A stretch of 64,000 nt of DNA. Origin: Nitrospira sp. GTDB lineage: Bacteria > Nitrospirota > Nitrospiria > Nitrospirales > Nitrospiraceae. This document shows, piece after piece, positions 8,406 to 17,504 of the stretch. The stretch covers positions 4,183,237-4,247,236 of the forward strand of contig CP126123.1 of NCBI GenBank assembly GCA_030123605.1. Direction: 5' to 3'. The position numbers and the translations under genes are program-made. The notes beneath the pieces were generated by a model. The model had not been told where the DNA came from. It did no database searches and saw nothing but the letters and a program-made list of their open reading frames with translations. How positions within the stretch are numbered: position 1 is the stretch's first letter; every line of letters begins with the position of its first letter.

Positions 8406-9676
8406 ATATCTGGGTAAAAACCCTCCTCGGTGTCGCGGCGGTCGCCGGGATCGTCTATCTCTACTATACGGAGGTGAAGCCGGTCGTGATCTTCGGGCTG
8501 CGGTCGGACTACGCCCATGCGATACCCTTTCAAAAGGTCCCGGAAGGGTTGACCAGTTTGAAGGCCGAGTCCTGCGGGCAGTGCCATCGTGAGATTTATG
8601 AGGAATGGAAAACCAGCATCCACTCCCGTGCCTATGAAGATCCGTTCTTCCAGGCCTACTGGAAAAAAGACAAACACATCTGGGTCTGTTTGAATTGCCA
8701 CACGCCGTTGGAGAATCAGCAGCCGACCTTGATCAAGGACATTCCACGCGGTCGGGTGGAGAAGGCCGTGCAGGAACTCAATCCTCACTACGATCCGGAC
8801 TACCAAAAGGAAGCCATTACCTGTGCCGCCTGTCATGTCCGTGACGGGACCATTCTCGGTCCCTTCGACGATTCGGCCGCGCCGCACCCGACGAAATTCG
8901 ATCCGAGCTTCCGCACGGCGCAGTTGTGTTTCCGCTGCCACAACGTGGTGTCGGGGCCGGCACAGTTTTACAATGTCGGGCCTTGCGGGACCTACGCCGA
9001 ATATGAAGGTAAGTACTTCATGCAGGAACGGGGTTTCATCTGCCAAAGTTGTCACATGCCGGAAGTGGATCGGCCGGTGGCCGAGAATGGGCCGATCAGG
9101 CGGGGGCGGCGGCATTTGTGGCGCGGGGGACACGATCCCGACATGGTGAAGCGTGCCGTGGCGATTCAGGTGAAGGCCGACCCTCCTGCTCCGAAACCGG
9201 GCGAGCAGGTCACAGTGACCTTGACGCTCATGAACGCCGGGGCCGGCCATAAAATTCCGACCGGCGATCCCGACCGGCATTTCACGGTCGAGTTCACGGT
9301 GCAGGACGGGGACAAGCAAGTGCTGGCCGAGAAGCGCCACACTATGGGGCGCTGGATTATGTGGCAACCCGCCATCGTGGAGCTGTACGATAACCGTTTG
9401 CTCCCGCTGGCCGGCCGGGACTATCCCTTCACCTACCGGATGCCGGAGGGCTCGAAGGGCTTGACGCTGACGGCACGCGTCCGGTACCACATCCTGACCG
9501 ACGGGCAGCACGAGATGTTGAAGACCAAATACGGCCTCATGGCGGACGAACCTTACGCCTTTACGGTGTACGAGCGGGAGGTGCCGCTGAATGAAAAATT
9601 GGCGGCAGCCTTGACCGATCCGTTGCCCGAGCCGCCGCCGATGGCCTGTCTGAGTCCAACCGCCTCCAAGGGGTAA
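8402..9676 (+). CDS. Membrane-anchored pentahaem cytochrome c-like protein
   Basis: The 424-residue protein begins with an uncleaved hydrophobic segment (residues 5-22), placing the rest in the periplasm. Five CxxCH haem motifs are present, with first Cys at 58, 96, 141, 176 and 214. The last is CQSCHMPE, a form common in cytochrome c554/NrfA-type multihaem folds. The C-terminal 190 residues form a probable beta-sandwich (VTVTLTLMNAGAGHKIPTG...) without haem motifs. It is therefore an electron carrier or redox enzyme of a c554-like type. The partner is not evident; the adjacent rhodanese suggests sulfur or metal stress chemistry but does not prove it. Confidence 0.8.
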   Translation: MNIWVKTLLGVAAVAGIVYLYYTEVKPVVIFGLRSDYAHAIPFQKVPEGLTSLKAESCGQCHREIYEEWKTSIHSRAYEDPFFQAYWKKDKHIWVCLNCHTPLENQQPTLIKDIPRGRVEKAVQELNPHYDPDYQKEAITCAACHVRDGTILGPFDDSAAPHPTKFDPSFRTAQLCFRCHNVVSGPAQFYNVGPCGTYAEYEGKYFMQERGFICQSCHMPEVDRPVAENGPIRRGRRHLWRGGHDPDMVKRAVAIQVKADPPAPKPGEQVTVTLTLMNAGAGHKIPTGDPDRHFTVEFTVQDGDKQVLAEKRHTMGRWIMWQPAIVELYDNRLLPLAGRDYPFTYRMPEGSKGLTLTARVRYHILTDGQHEMLKTKYGLMADEPYAFTVYEREVPLNEKLAAALTDPLPEPPPMACLSPTASKG

Positions 9677-9704
9677 GTATCCACCGAGCGAAATCGAGGA
9701 ACCC

Positions 9705-10598
9705 ATGCATCATCCATTATTGATCGACAGCGACCAGCTTCAGCGACGATTGGGGCAACCGGGGCTTGTGATTATCGATGTGCGGGGGAGGGCGACCTAT
9801 GAATTCGGCGGCCACATTCCCGGCGCCGTACATTCCACGTGGCATGAGTACAGCGACCCCGATGCCGTGGCCAAGGGCCTGTTGGATCCGGACTTGAAAC
9901 GGATCGAGAAGCGCGTGCAGGCGCTCGGCGTCGACCGGGACAGCGACGTCGTCATCTATTCGAACCCCTTCGACAACTGGGGCGACGAGGGCCGCATGTT
10001 CTGGATGTTGGAATACTTAGGCCACAAGAAACTCAAAGTCTTGGACGGCGGCTGGGTGAAGTGGATCAACGAACGCCGACCGTTCGAACATGGGGCAGTG
10101 CATCCTGCCCCCGGCAATTTCACGGTGACGCCAGTGGAATCCGCGATCGTCATGAAGGAGGAGTTGAAGGGGATCGTGCGCAAGTCGCATCCTACGACCA
10201 CGATCGTGGACGCCCGCAGTCTCGAAGAGTATCTGGGGAAAGAAGTGTCCGGCATCCCGCGTCCCGGCCATATTCCCGGCGCCGTGCATGTGGCCTGGAG
10301 CGGGTTTCTCAATCCCGATGCGACAGTGAGGGATCTGGCGGCGATCAAGACGCAGTTGGATCTCAAGGGGCTCGATCCGACACACGAGACGGTCTGTTAT
10401 TGTACCGGCGGTGTCCGTTCCGGATGGCTGTACTTTATTTTGCGATTGGCCGGCTACGAACATTTGCGCAACTACCCCGGATCTTGGTGGGAGTGGAGCC
10501 GTGATTTCGCCTGCCCGGTGGAAAAAGATTTGTCGGCCTTGCAGAAGTTGCTGGGTCTGTCGGAACAGGCGGCTCCGCCCGGCATGCGCCCGTCTTGA
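9705..10598 (+). CDS. Two-domain sulfurtransferase (rhodanese)
   Basis: The 297-residue protein has tandem rhodanese domains. The inactive N-terminal one (about 5-125) shows VIIDVRGRATYEFGGHIPGAVH. The C-terminal one (about 150-285) shows TIVDARSLEEYLG, RPGHIPGAVHVAW and the active loop CTGGVRS with Cys233 as the persulfide-carrying nucleophile. This is the thiosulfate/3-mercaptopyruvate sulfurtransferase layout. No signal peptide is seen, so it is probably cytoplasmic. It lies 28 bp after the cytochrome gene on the same strand. Confidence 0.88.
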   Translation: MHHPLLIDSDQLQRRLGQPGLVIIDVRGRATYEFGGHIPGAVHSTWHEYSDPDAVAKGLLDPDLKRIEKRVQALGVDRDSDVVIYSNPFDNWGDEGRMFWMLEYLGHKKLKVLDGGWVKWINERRPFEHGAVHPAPGNFTVTPVESAIVMKEELKGIVRKSHPTTTIVDARSLEEYLGKEVSGIPRPGHIPGAVHVAWSGFLNPDATVRDLAAIKTQLDLKGLDPTHETVCYCTGGVRSGWLYFILRLAGYEHLRNYPGSWWEWSRDFACPVEKDLSALQKLLGLSEQAAPPGMRPS

Positions 10599-10623
10599 CA
10601 GGGTGCAGAACCGTCTTTATGCT
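10595..10623 (+). promoter_or_regulatory. Sigma-70-type promoter for smbP
   Basis: A consensus -35 TTGACA (10595-10600) and a -10 TATGCT (10618-10623) are separated by exactly 17 bp. The -35 overlaps the stop codon of the rhodanese gene. Transcription would start near 10630 and give a leader of about 50 nt ending in the AGAGGAGGGG ribosome site before ATG 10680. Confidence 0.7.
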
Positions 10624-10679
10624 GAAAGTAAGTGATCCGTGTACTCATGCTGTGCACCTATTTACAGAGGAGGGGTTCC

Positions 10680-11036
10680 ATGCAGACTGCTATGTGGCGG
10701 GGAGTCGTGGTGGCCGGTGTCATGATGGCGCTCGTCGGGGCACCGATGGTGGCCGGCGTGGCGTTCGCGGCAGCCAATAAACATCAGGCGGAAGCGGTGG
10801 AGCACGCCAAGGAAGCGGCGGCCCACGGAAAGCAAGGCCATGCGGATGCGCTGGTGAAGCATGCGGAAGCCGCGCTCAAGCATGCGGAGGGCGCGATGGC
10901 CGAAACCAAGAACCCCCATGTCGCCGAAGGGATCAAGGGGTTGAAGGACGGGATCGAACACGGCAAGGCCGGCCATGCCGATGTGGCGACCAAATCGGTC
11001 GAGAACGCCATCCCCCACCTGTCGGAGGGCATGTAA
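10680..11036 (+). CDS. smbP: Small periplasmic metal-binding protein, SmbP-like
   Basis: The 118-residue protein has a signal peptide (residues 1-31, ending VAFAAA). The mature domain is built from His/Ala/Lys/Glu-rich helical repeats: HQAEAVEHAKEAAAHGKQGH, ADALVKHAEAALKHAEGAM, then a second half GIKGLKDGIEHGKAGHADVATK. This is the four-helix, histidine-rich pattern of SmbP described from the ammonia oxidiser Nitrosomonas europaea, which binds copper and other divalent metals in the periplasm. ATG 10680 has a strong AGAGGAGGGG site. The gene has its own promoter and terminator, so it is a single highly expressible unit. Confidence 0.85.
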   Translation: MQTAMWRGVVVAGVMMALVGAPMVAGVAFAAANKHQAEAVEHAKEAAAHGKQGHADALVKHAEAALKHAEGAMAETKNPHVAEGIKGLKDGIEHGKAGHADVATKSVENAIPHLSEGM

Positions 11037-11069
11037 GTATTTCTTGCAGATGAACGGCGTGTGAAAACG

Positions 11070-11100
11070 AAACGGGCAGGGAACTCCCTGCCCGTTTTTG
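11070..11100 (+). terminator. Rho-independent terminator after smbP
   Basis: A perfect 10-bp stem, ACGGGCAGGG (11072-11081) with CCCTGCCCGT (11086-11095), has a 4-nt loop (AACT) and is followed by five T. An A-rich stretch precedes it. It lies 35 bp after the smbP stop and just before the nitrilase-family gene. Confidence 0.9.
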
Positions 11101-11121
11101 TTTGGGCAGAAAGGCTGCGTG

Positions 11122-11913
11122 ATGCGAGTCGGGTATTTCCAATTCGATCCGTCGTTCGGTGAGGTCGTTCGCAACCTCGACCTTGTGACCGCTCGGCTTG
11201 AGCGGGTGGAGGCGGACCTCATCGTCCTGCCGGAGTTGTTCGCGACCGGCTACCAGTTCGTGTCGCAGGAGGAGGTATTACGGCTTGCGGAGCCGGTTCC
11301 GGACGGAATCACCACGAAACGGCTGGCGGATCTTGCCGGACGGCGTGGGATGACGATCGTCGCGGGGTTGCCGGAACGGGCCGGCACCGCCTGTTTCAAT
11401 TCGGCGGTGGTAGTCGGGCCTGAGGGCTTCGTCGGCTGCTACAGGAAGACGCATCTCTTTTTTGAAGAGACGCTCTTTTTTACTCCGGGCGACAGCGGCT
11501 TTCACGTCTGGGACATCGGTCTCGCTAAGGTGGGGGTCATGATCTGCTTCGACTGGTTTTATCCCGAAGCGGCCCGCACGTTGGCGTTACAGGGGGCGGA
11601 GATCATCGCGCATCCGTCCAACCTGGTCCTGCCGCACTGCCCGGATTCGATGGTGACGCGCTGTTTGGAAAATCGGACCTTCAGCGTGACGGCCAATCGG
11701 ATCGGCAGCGAGGCACGGGGTGGAAAGGATCGACTGACCTTTATCGGCATGAGCGAGATCGTCGACCCGCGCGGGCGCATTCTGCACCGCGCTCCTCGGG
11801 AGGGCGAAGACCTCACCATCGTCGACATCGATCCGGTCGAAGCCAGGACGAAGGCACTCAATTCCTATAACGACCTCCTGCGCGATCGTCGCCCGACCCT
11901 GTATGGAGCCTGA
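11122..11913 (+). CDS. Carbon-nitrogen hydrolase (nitrilase superfamily amidase)
   Basis: The 263-residue protein has the full catalytic set of the family: Glu38 in LPELFATGY, Lys109 in CYRKTHLFFEE and Cys142 in GVMICFDWFYPEAAR. Such enzymes hydrolyse C-N bonds of small amides, for example omega-amidases or N-carbamoyl hydrolases; the exact substrate is not readable. No signal peptide is present. ATG 11122 was chosen because the first beta strand (MRVGYFQFDP) starts there; an earlier in-frame TTG falls inside the smbP terminator. Confidence 0.88.
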   Translation: MRVGYFQFDPSFGEVVRNLDLVTARLERVEADLIVLPELFATGYQFVSQEEVLRLAEPVPDGITTKRLADLAGRRGMTIVAGLPERAGTACFNSAVVVGPEGFVGCYRKTHLFFEETLFFTPGDSGFHVWDIGLAKVGVMICFDWFYPEAARTLALQGAEIIAHPSNLVLPHCPDSMVTRCLENRTFSVTANRIGSEARGGKDRLTFIGMSEIVDPRGRILHRAPREGEDLTIVDIDPVEARTKALNSYNDLLRDRRPTLYGA

Positions 11914-11978
11914 TGCCGACATATAGGCTGTACTGTGACTCACCTTGCGCCCTCTCTTGGCTCAGGGTAGGATGAGCC

Positions 11979-12539
11979 ATGACGACTCCGCTTGGTAAAG
12001 GGATTTTTCTGGTGGCCGCGCCGGCGTTGAAGGATCCGAACTTTCGGCAGGCGGTGGTGCTGTTGTGTGAGCATGGACCGGAAGGCGCTCTGGGGGTGAT
12101 CGTCAACCGCCCGACCGCCATGTCCATCTCCGAGGCACTTCCTCAAGTTCCGATTCTGGAAGGCCAACTGCACGTGCTGTATTCCGGGGGGCCGGTTCAG
12201 ACCAACCAGGTGATGTTGCTCTATCGCATCAATCAGGTCCCTGAAAATTCACACCCGGTGTTCGACGGCGTGTGCCTCGGGGGTGACTTGGATATCATGG
12301 AGCGCATCCTTACGAAGCGAGAGGGGAAAGAATCGTTTCGCGCCTATCTTGGGTATTCAGGATGGGGGCCTGGCCAGCTGGAATCGGAGATGCAGATCGG
12401 TTCATGGATCACGCTGCCCGCCGATCCCTCGATCGTTTTCGACAAGGAACCGACGCGTATCTGGTCGGATGTCTTCCTCTCGCTCGACGACGACACGCGG
12501 CACTATGCCGACATGCCCTTCGATCCCACCTTCAATTGA
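11979..12539 (+). CDS. yqgE: YqgE/AlgH family protein (UPF0301)
   Basis: The 186-residue size and the family signatures are clear: GKGIFLVAAPALKDPNFRQAVVLLCEH, GALGVIVNRPT, and the later GYSGWGPGQLESEM. YqgE/AlgH proteins are cytoplasmic and of uncertain function; AlgH has been linked to alginate regulation in Pseudomonas. The 3' end overlaps the end of uvrA by 8 bp in convergent orientation. Confidence 0.9.
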   Translation: MTTPLGKGIFLVAAPALKDPNFRQAVVLLCEHGPEGALGVIVNRPTAMSISEALPQVPILEGQLHVLYSGGPVQTNQVMLLYRINQVPENSHPVFDGVCLGGDLDIMERILTKREGKESFRAYLGYSGWGPGQLESEMQIGSWITLPADPSIVFDKEPTRIWSDVFLSLDDDTRHYADMPFDPTFN

Positions 12540-15390
12540 TCATCTCTCGGATCTCGTCGTTCGAATTTCGTATGGCGGAAAGGCTTTCTGTCCTGCGAGA
12601 TGCGGGGGCTTCCAGCACCTTCGCTAAGAATCGCCCTGTGTGAGACTGGGCGACCTTCACGATCTGTTCGGGGCGTCCCTCCGCGACGATGTGCCCACCC
12701 GCCTCGCCTCCTTCAGGTCCCAGGTCGATCACCCAGTCGGCGGTCTTGATCACATCCAGGTTGTGTTCCACGACGACGAGCGTGTTGCCGGTGTCCACCA
12801 ATTTGTGCAGCACCGCCAGCAGTTTCTTGATGTCGTCGAGATGCAGGCCCGTCGTCGGCTCATCCAGAATGTAGAGCAGATTGTGCGCCGAGGGATCTTT
12901 CAATTCGGCGGCGATCTTCAGCCGCTGGGCTTCTCCGCCCGACAACGTGTTCGCCGCCTGGCCGAGCCGAAGATATCCCAGCCCGATTGAAGCGAGCAAG
13001 TGGAGCTTCTCCGTCAGCTTGGGCGTCCCTGAGAAAAAAGCTTGCGCTTCCGCCACCGTCAGGTGCAGCACATCGTGGATGGTCTTGCCACGATAGCGGA
13101 TGTTCAGCACATTCGGTTTGAAGCGTTTGCCGTCGCATTGCTCGCAGGTGGCATAGATGTCTTCGAAGAAATACATCTCCAGCTTTTCATACCCGTTCCC
13201 TTCGCAGCGCTCGCAGCGACCGTCGGCGGAATTGAAGGAGAAGTGCCCTGGCGTCAAACCGCGGCGCAGGGCTTCCCGCTCGGAGGCGAACAGGGTGCGG
13301 ATCTCGTCGAAGGCCTTCAGGTAGGTGATGGGGTTGGAGCGCGGCGTCCGGCCGATCGGCTGTTGGTCGATGAGCCGTACGCCCTTCACATGTTCGAGTC
13401 CCTTGATGGCCTGGAACTTTCCCATCGGGAGCGACTCGATACGAAAGGCGCGGGCGGCGGCCCGGTACAGCGTCTTTTCGATGAGCGTGCTTTTGCCCGA
13501 TCCCGAGACGCCGGTGACGCAGACCAGCATGTGGAGCGGAATGCGGACTACGAGATTCTTGAGATTGTGCTCGGCCGCGCCGGCGATGCTCAGGACTTTG
13601 CCGTTGCCCGAGCGCCGGGTCTTCGGCAGGGGAATGCGGGTCTCTCCGCGCAGGTACCGGGCGGTGAGCGAGGCCGGGTCGGCGAGGAATTGTTCGCGTG
13701 GCGCCGCGCAGACGATGTGCCCGCCCTGCTCGCCCGAACCGGGTCCCATTTCGACGATGTGGTCTGCGGCCTGAATCATCGATGGATCGTGCTCCACCAC
13801 GACGACGGTGTTGCCATGATTGGCGAGATCGCGAAGGATCCCGGCCAGGGTGTCCGTGTCGCGGGCATGCAGGCCGATCGTCGGTTCATCCAATACGTAG
13901 AGTGTACCCACCAAACGGGAGCCCAGCTGGTTGGCCAGTGCAATTCGTTGTGCTTCTCCACCGGACAAGGTTTTCGTCTGCCGCGACAGCGTGAGGTAGC
14001 TCAATCCTACACGCAGTAGAAAGTTCAGCTTCGCATGCAGTTGGCGCAGAATATCCTTGGCGACCTCCGCGTCGAAGGCGGGCATGGCCAGGCGCTCGAA
14101 CCAGGCGGCGGCCGCTTCAATGGTGAGTTCACCGATCTCCACGATATCCTGCCCCGCCAATTTGACGAACCGGGCGGACGGTTTCAGACGGCTGCCGTGG
14201 CAGGTCGGGCAGGTGGCCGGACTGCGGTAGCGGCTGAGCAGCACGCGCACATGGAGCTTGTAGCGTTTGGTTTCCAGATAGTCGAAGTACTGCCGGACTC
14301 CTTCGACTTGATCGCTCCCTTCCCAGATCAGCTGTTGCACCTCTTCGGGAAGCTCTTGAAACGGAGCCGTCAGATCCACGCCCTGTTTCTTCATCGCCAG
14401 CAATATTTGCTTCTGCCACCAGTCCGATCCCGGCTTGCTCCAAGGCTCGATCGCGCCGTCGGCCAACGACTTGCTGCGATCGGGGATGACGAGGTCCCGG
14501 TCATAACGAAGGATGTTGCCGAAGCCCTTGCAGTCGGGGCAGGCGCCGAGAGGATGGTTGAACGAAAACAACAGCGGGCGCAGGGGCTCGAACATGCGTC
14601 CGCACCCCTGGCAGCGAAAATGGGTGCTGTAGGTCCGAAGTCCCTGGCCGATGACCTCGATATGGCAGATCCCCTCGGCCTCCTGAAACGCGACCTCGAT
14701 GGCCTCGATGAGGCGATGGCGGTTGTCCGGTCGGAGCACCAGGCGATCCACAATGACTTGAATCCCCGATGTGCGTGTGTCAGGCAGGGCCGGCTGGTCG
14801 TGGAGATCTACCGTCTCGTCGCCGCAACGCAACCGCGTGAAGCCGCGTTTCATGAGCGCGTCCATCAACGATCGGTCGTGGCCGGGGCCCAAGTCGTTGA
14901 CCGGGAACAGCACCATGGCCCGCGCCTCGGGAAATTGTGCGAGGACTTCCTCGGCCAAGGAGCCGGGATGGTAGCCACGGGCTTCCTGGCGGCAGTCGGG
15001 ACAGATAAGCTTCCCGATTTTGGCGAAGAGAAGCCGCAAGAGATCGGCGACCTCGGTGGCCGTGCCGACGGTCGCGCGGGCCGTGCGGACCGGATTCTTC
15101 TGTTCGATAGCAATTGCCGGACGGATGTTGATCAGCCGGTCGACGTCGGGGCGGTTCACCTTATCGAGAAACATGCGCGCGTAGGTCGAGAGCGATTCGA
15201 CATAGCGCCACTGTCCTTCGGCGAAGAGCGTGTCGAACGCGAGTGAGGATTTGCCCGATCCCGACAGGCCGGTGATCGCCGTGACCTTGTCATGCGGAAT
15301 CCGCAAGGAGATGTTCTTGAGATTGTTTTGGCGCGCGCCTTCGACGATCAAGTCGTTCGTGGTGTGATCTGGGGGAATACGGTTGGCCAC
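12532..15390 (-). CDS. uvrA: Excinuclease ABC subunit A
   Basis: The protein (about 952 residues) recognises damaged DNA as the UvrA dimer in nucleotide excision repair. Both ABC modules are complete. The first has Walker A GLSGSGKSSL and signature LSGGEAQRI with Walker B LYVLDEPTIGLH. The second has GVSGSGKSTL, LSGGEAQRLK and LLYILDEPTTGLH. Zinc-finger cysteine pairs are present (CPDC, CQGC, CPDCKGFG, CPTCHG, CERCEGNG, CEQCDGK). GTG 15390 is preferred because a GAGGA sits 7 nt upstream and the family sequence starts at ANRIPPDH. An ATG at 15423 is an alternative. The partner uvrB lies at 52.2 kb, not adjacent. Confidence 0.95.
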   Translation of the reverse strand: MANRIPPDHTTNDLIVEGARQNNLKNISLRIPHDKVTAITGLSGSGKSSLAFDTLFAEGQWRYVESLSTYARMFLDKVNRPDVDRLINIRPAIAIEQKNPVRTARATVGTATEVADLLRLLFAKIGKLICPDCRQEARGYHPGSLAEEVLAQFPEARAMVLFPVNDLGPGHDRSLMDALMKRGFTRLRCGDETVDLHDQPALPDTRTSGIQVIVDRLVLRPDNRHRLIEAIEVAFQEAEGICHIEVIGQGLRTYSTHFRCQGCGRMFEPLRPLLFSFNHPLGACPDCKGFGNILRYDRDLVIPDRSKSLADGAIEPWSKPGSDWWQKQILLAMKKQGVDLTAPFQELPEEVQQLIWEGSDQVEGVRQYFDYLETKRYKLHVRVLLSRYRSPATCPTCHGSRLKPSARFVKLAGQDIVEIGELTIEAAAAWFERLAMPAFDAEVAKDILRQLHAKLNFLLRVGLSYLTLSRQTKTLSGGEAQRIALANQLGSRLVGTLYVLDEPTIGLHARDTDTLAGILRDLANHGNTVVVVEHDPSMIQAADHIVEMGPGSGEQGGHIVCAAPREQFLADPASLTARYLRGETRIPLPKTRRSGNGKVLSIAGAAEHNLKNLVVRIPLHMLVCVTGVSGSGKSTLIEKTLYRAAARAFRIESLPMGKFQAIKGLEHVKGVRLIDQQPIGRTPRSNPITYLKAFDEIRTLFASEREALRRGLTPGHFSFNSADGRCERCEGNGYEKLEMYFFEDIYATCEQCDGKRFKPNVLNIRYRGKTIHDVLHLTVAEAQAFFSGTPKLTEKLHLLASIGLGYLRLGQAANTLSGGEAQRLKIAAELKDPSAHNLLYILDEPTTGLHLDDIKKLLAVLHKLVDTGNTLVVVEHNLDVIKTADWVIDLGPEGGEAGGHIVAEGRPEQIVKVAQSHTGRFLAKVLEAPASRRTESLSAIRNSNDEIREMIN

Positions 15391-15503
15391 CCTGGAGTCC
15401 TCTGTCGGAAAAAGACCGACCATCGTAGCAAGCGCCGCAGGCGTCTGCAATGTCACCGGCCGGCGTCGGTGCTGAGACCTGTGTGATCCGTTGAGGCAGA
15501 TTC

Positions 15504-15509
15504 GTATAA
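15504..15509 (+). promoter_or_regulatory. Probable -10 element of the N-acetyltransferase gene
   Basis: A perfect TATAAT lies 25 bp before the ATG at 15534, with a GGGAGG ribosome site between them. The -35 at the expected 17-bp spacing is poor (TGTGAT), so strength or activator need is uncertain. It sits in the divergent region between uvrA and the acetyltransferase gene. Confidence 0.45.
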
Positions 15510-15533
15510 TGACCCACTCATCGGGAGGACTCC

Positions 15534-16325
15534 ATGGTTGATCGATCGGCCTATCTCGCGCGCATCGGCTATCGCGGCTCGTTGGTTCCGTCGATGGAGA
15601 CATTGCGTGGTTTGCATCTCTCCCATGTCCTGACCGTGCCGTTCGAGAATCTGGACATCCATCTTGGACGCCCCATTTCCTTGGAGCCCTCTGCCCTTTT
15701 TGAGAAGATCGTGACGAGTCGTCGAGGCGGGTACTGCTTCGAGTTGAACGGGTTGTTTGCGCTGTTGCTAGAAGACCTTGGATTCGCCATCACCAGATTG
15801 GCGGCCCGGGTGTTGTATGGGGCGGAAGGCGTAAGGCCGCGGAGTCACCAGGTGTTACTCGTTCATCTGGACGGGAAGCGCTGGATTGTGGATGTCGGAT
15901 TCGGAGGGCAGGGATTGCGTGAGCCGTTGCCCTGTGTGGCTGGTCTGGAACATCGGCAAGGGCCGGATCAATTTAGGCTCACGACGGACGAACGGGGAGA
16001 GCATGTGCTGCAATGTAGTCTCGATGAGGCCTGGACGAATCTCTATTCCTTTACTCTCGAGCCCTGGCTGCCGGTGGACTACCAGTTTGCCAACTACTAC
16101 CACTCGCATGCGCCGGAGTCGCTGTTCGTTCAGCGACTGATATGCACGATACCCACCCTGGATGGGCGGAAAACATTCATCGGTAACCTGCTCAAAGTTC
16201 GAGGAATTGATGGATTGCAGGAACTTCATGTAACAAATGAATGGGAGTGCAAGCAGCTGCTCCGGGAGCACTTCGGATTGAGCATTAACGATCACTTGAG
16301 GTTTCTTGGTGTGGGCGAGGAGTAA
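15534..16325 (+). CDS. nat: Arylamine N-acetyltransferase
   Basis: The 263-residue length matches bacterial NATs. The Cys-His-Asp triad is visible as Cys68 in RRGGYCFELN, His105 in RPRSHQVLLV and Asp120 in WIVDVGFGGQG. The enzyme transfers acetyl from acetyl-CoA to arylamines or hydrazines in the cytoplasm. The N-terminal VPFENLDIHLG block is also typical. The gene is divergent from uvrA and followed 37 bp later by a WYL regulator. Confidence 0.93.
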   Translation: MVDRSAYLARIGYRGSLVPSMETLRGLHLSHVLTVPFENLDIHLGRPISLEPSALFEKIVTSRRGGYCFELNGLFALLLEDLGFAITRLAARVLYGAEGVRPRSHQVLLVHLDGKRWIVDVGFGGQGLREPLPCVAGLEHRQGPDQFRLTTDERGEHVLQCSLDEAWTNLYSFTLEPWLPVDYQFANYYHSHAPESLFVQRLICTIPTLDGRKTFIGNLLKVRGIDGLQELHVTNEWECKQLLREHFGLSINDHLRFLGVGEE

Positions 16326-16362
16326 CCGTTCGTTGAGGGGCGGGAGGGGCAAGGGAGGGAGC

Positions 16363-17358
16363 ATGAAGGCACGAGTAGGTCGTCGGCCCAAAGCCTATAG
16401 TCAGGCAGAGCGGCTTGCCAGAATGGTACGGGCGCTTTCGAGCCGGTCGATGTCCATTAACGAGTTGTCCGACGAGTTCGGGGTCTCCAGGAGGCAGATC
16501 TATCGTGACATGGATCGAATTCAAGAAGAAGGCCATCCGCTGGAGCAATCGGACGGTGATGGCGAAAAGACCTGGCGCCTGCCGCTGGGCTATAAGGGGC
16601 TTCCGCCGATTATGGTGTCTCCCTATGAACTCATGGCGCTGCATTTTGCCAAGCGCCATCTCGACTATTTGGCGGGCACACCCTTTGTCGATGATCTCGA
16701 CAGTCTCATAAAGAAAGTCGAGGGCGGCTTATCACACAAGGTGTTTAATCACCTGGCGCGCATCAATCAAGTGTTTCTGCCTCGCTCCGGGCCGGTTCGG
16801 GACTATGCCGGGCAGAAGGTCATTCTCAAGCAGCTTCAGAAGGCATTGCTCCTGCAGTGCACCGTCGTCCTCCGGCATCGCAGGCCTGACTACGACGAAC
16901 CGACGGAACATCGTGTCGACCCCTATGTGCTGCTGCTGTATCAGTTTGGATTGTATCTGGTCGGCTATTCGCACCGTGCCGAGGCCTTGCGCATGTTCGC
17001 GGTGGAGCGGGTAGTCTCGGTTGAAGTTCTTGATGAGCGGTTCAGTCTGTCCGAAGAATTACAGGTGGGGCGGGTCTATGACAACCTGTTTGGCTTGGTC
17101 GATGAACCGGCTCAAACCGTCCGCATCCAGTTCGCCCCCGATGTCGCCTATCTGGTGAAGGAGCGCCGCTGGCACCCGAGTCAGCAGAACGAGATTCAAA
17201 AAGACGGCTCCGTGATCGCCACCTTTACCGCTGGCGGAATGGAGGAGCTTGCCTCCTGGATTCTCTCCTGGGGGTCGGCAGCGAGAGTACTGGAACCTCA
17301 AGTTCTTGTTGAAGCTGTCACGTCTCATCTGGCTCGCGCCGTAGAGCGCTATCGCTAA
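16363..17358 (+). CDS. WYL-domain transcriptional regulator
   Basis: The 331-residue protein has a basic N-terminus, a DeoR-like helix-turn-helix (about residues 12-65: RLARMVRALSSRSMSINELSDEFGVSRRQIYRDMDRIQEEG), and a WYL domain (about 140-230) with the strand GLYLVGYSHRAEALRMFAVERV. A C-terminal WCX-like extension follows. WYL regulators bind inverted repeats and sense nucleic acids or nucleotides; several control defence loci. It sits directly upstream of the DnaG-like gene at 17570, whose promoter overlaps an inverted repeat, so it is the obvious candidate for that operator. That link is inference. ATG 16363 follows a GGGAGGGAGC site. Confidence 0.85.
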   Translation: MKARVGRRPKAYSQAERLARMVRALSSRSMSINELSDEFGVSRRQIYRDMDRIQEEGHPLEQSDGDGEKTWRLPLGYKGLPPIMVSPYELMALHFAKRHLDYLAGTPFVDDLDSLIKKVEGGLSHKVFNHLARINQVFLPRSGPVRDYAGQKVILKQLQKALLLQCTVVLRHRRPDYDEPTEHRVDPYVLLLYQFGLYLVGYSHRAEALRMFAVERVVSVEVLDERFSLSEELQVGRVYDNLFGLVDEPAQTVRIQFAPDVAYLVKERRWHPSQQNEIQKDGSVIATFTAGGMEELASWILSWGSAARVLEPQVLVEAVTSHLARAVERYR

Positions 17359-17370
17359 GACCATTAAAAA

Positions 17371-17404
17371 AGAAGGCGGACGGGGCGCAGTCCGACCGTC
17401 CTTC
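17371..17404 (+). terminator. Probable terminator after the WYL regulator
   Basis: A GC-rich imperfect hairpin pairs GAAGGCGGACGG with CCGACCGTCCTTC, starting 13 bp after the stop and preceded by six A. The T-run is weak (TTCTTGC), so efficiency is uncertain. The A-run upstream and partial T-run may let it work in both directions. Confidence 0.5.
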
Positions 17405-17504
17405 TTGCTCGCAGACCGCGCACGATGAAACTGTGCTCGTCCGATGCGCGCAGTGAAGGACGGCCCGACTACGCCTTTGCATGGAAAGTATAAGCAATGG
17501 GAGT

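Noticed and set aside
14035-15246. 403-residue open frame on the plus strand
   Set aside because: It is antisense to uvrA, whose ABC and zinc motifs are unmistakable; the sequence is low-complexity Gly/Ala/Arg.
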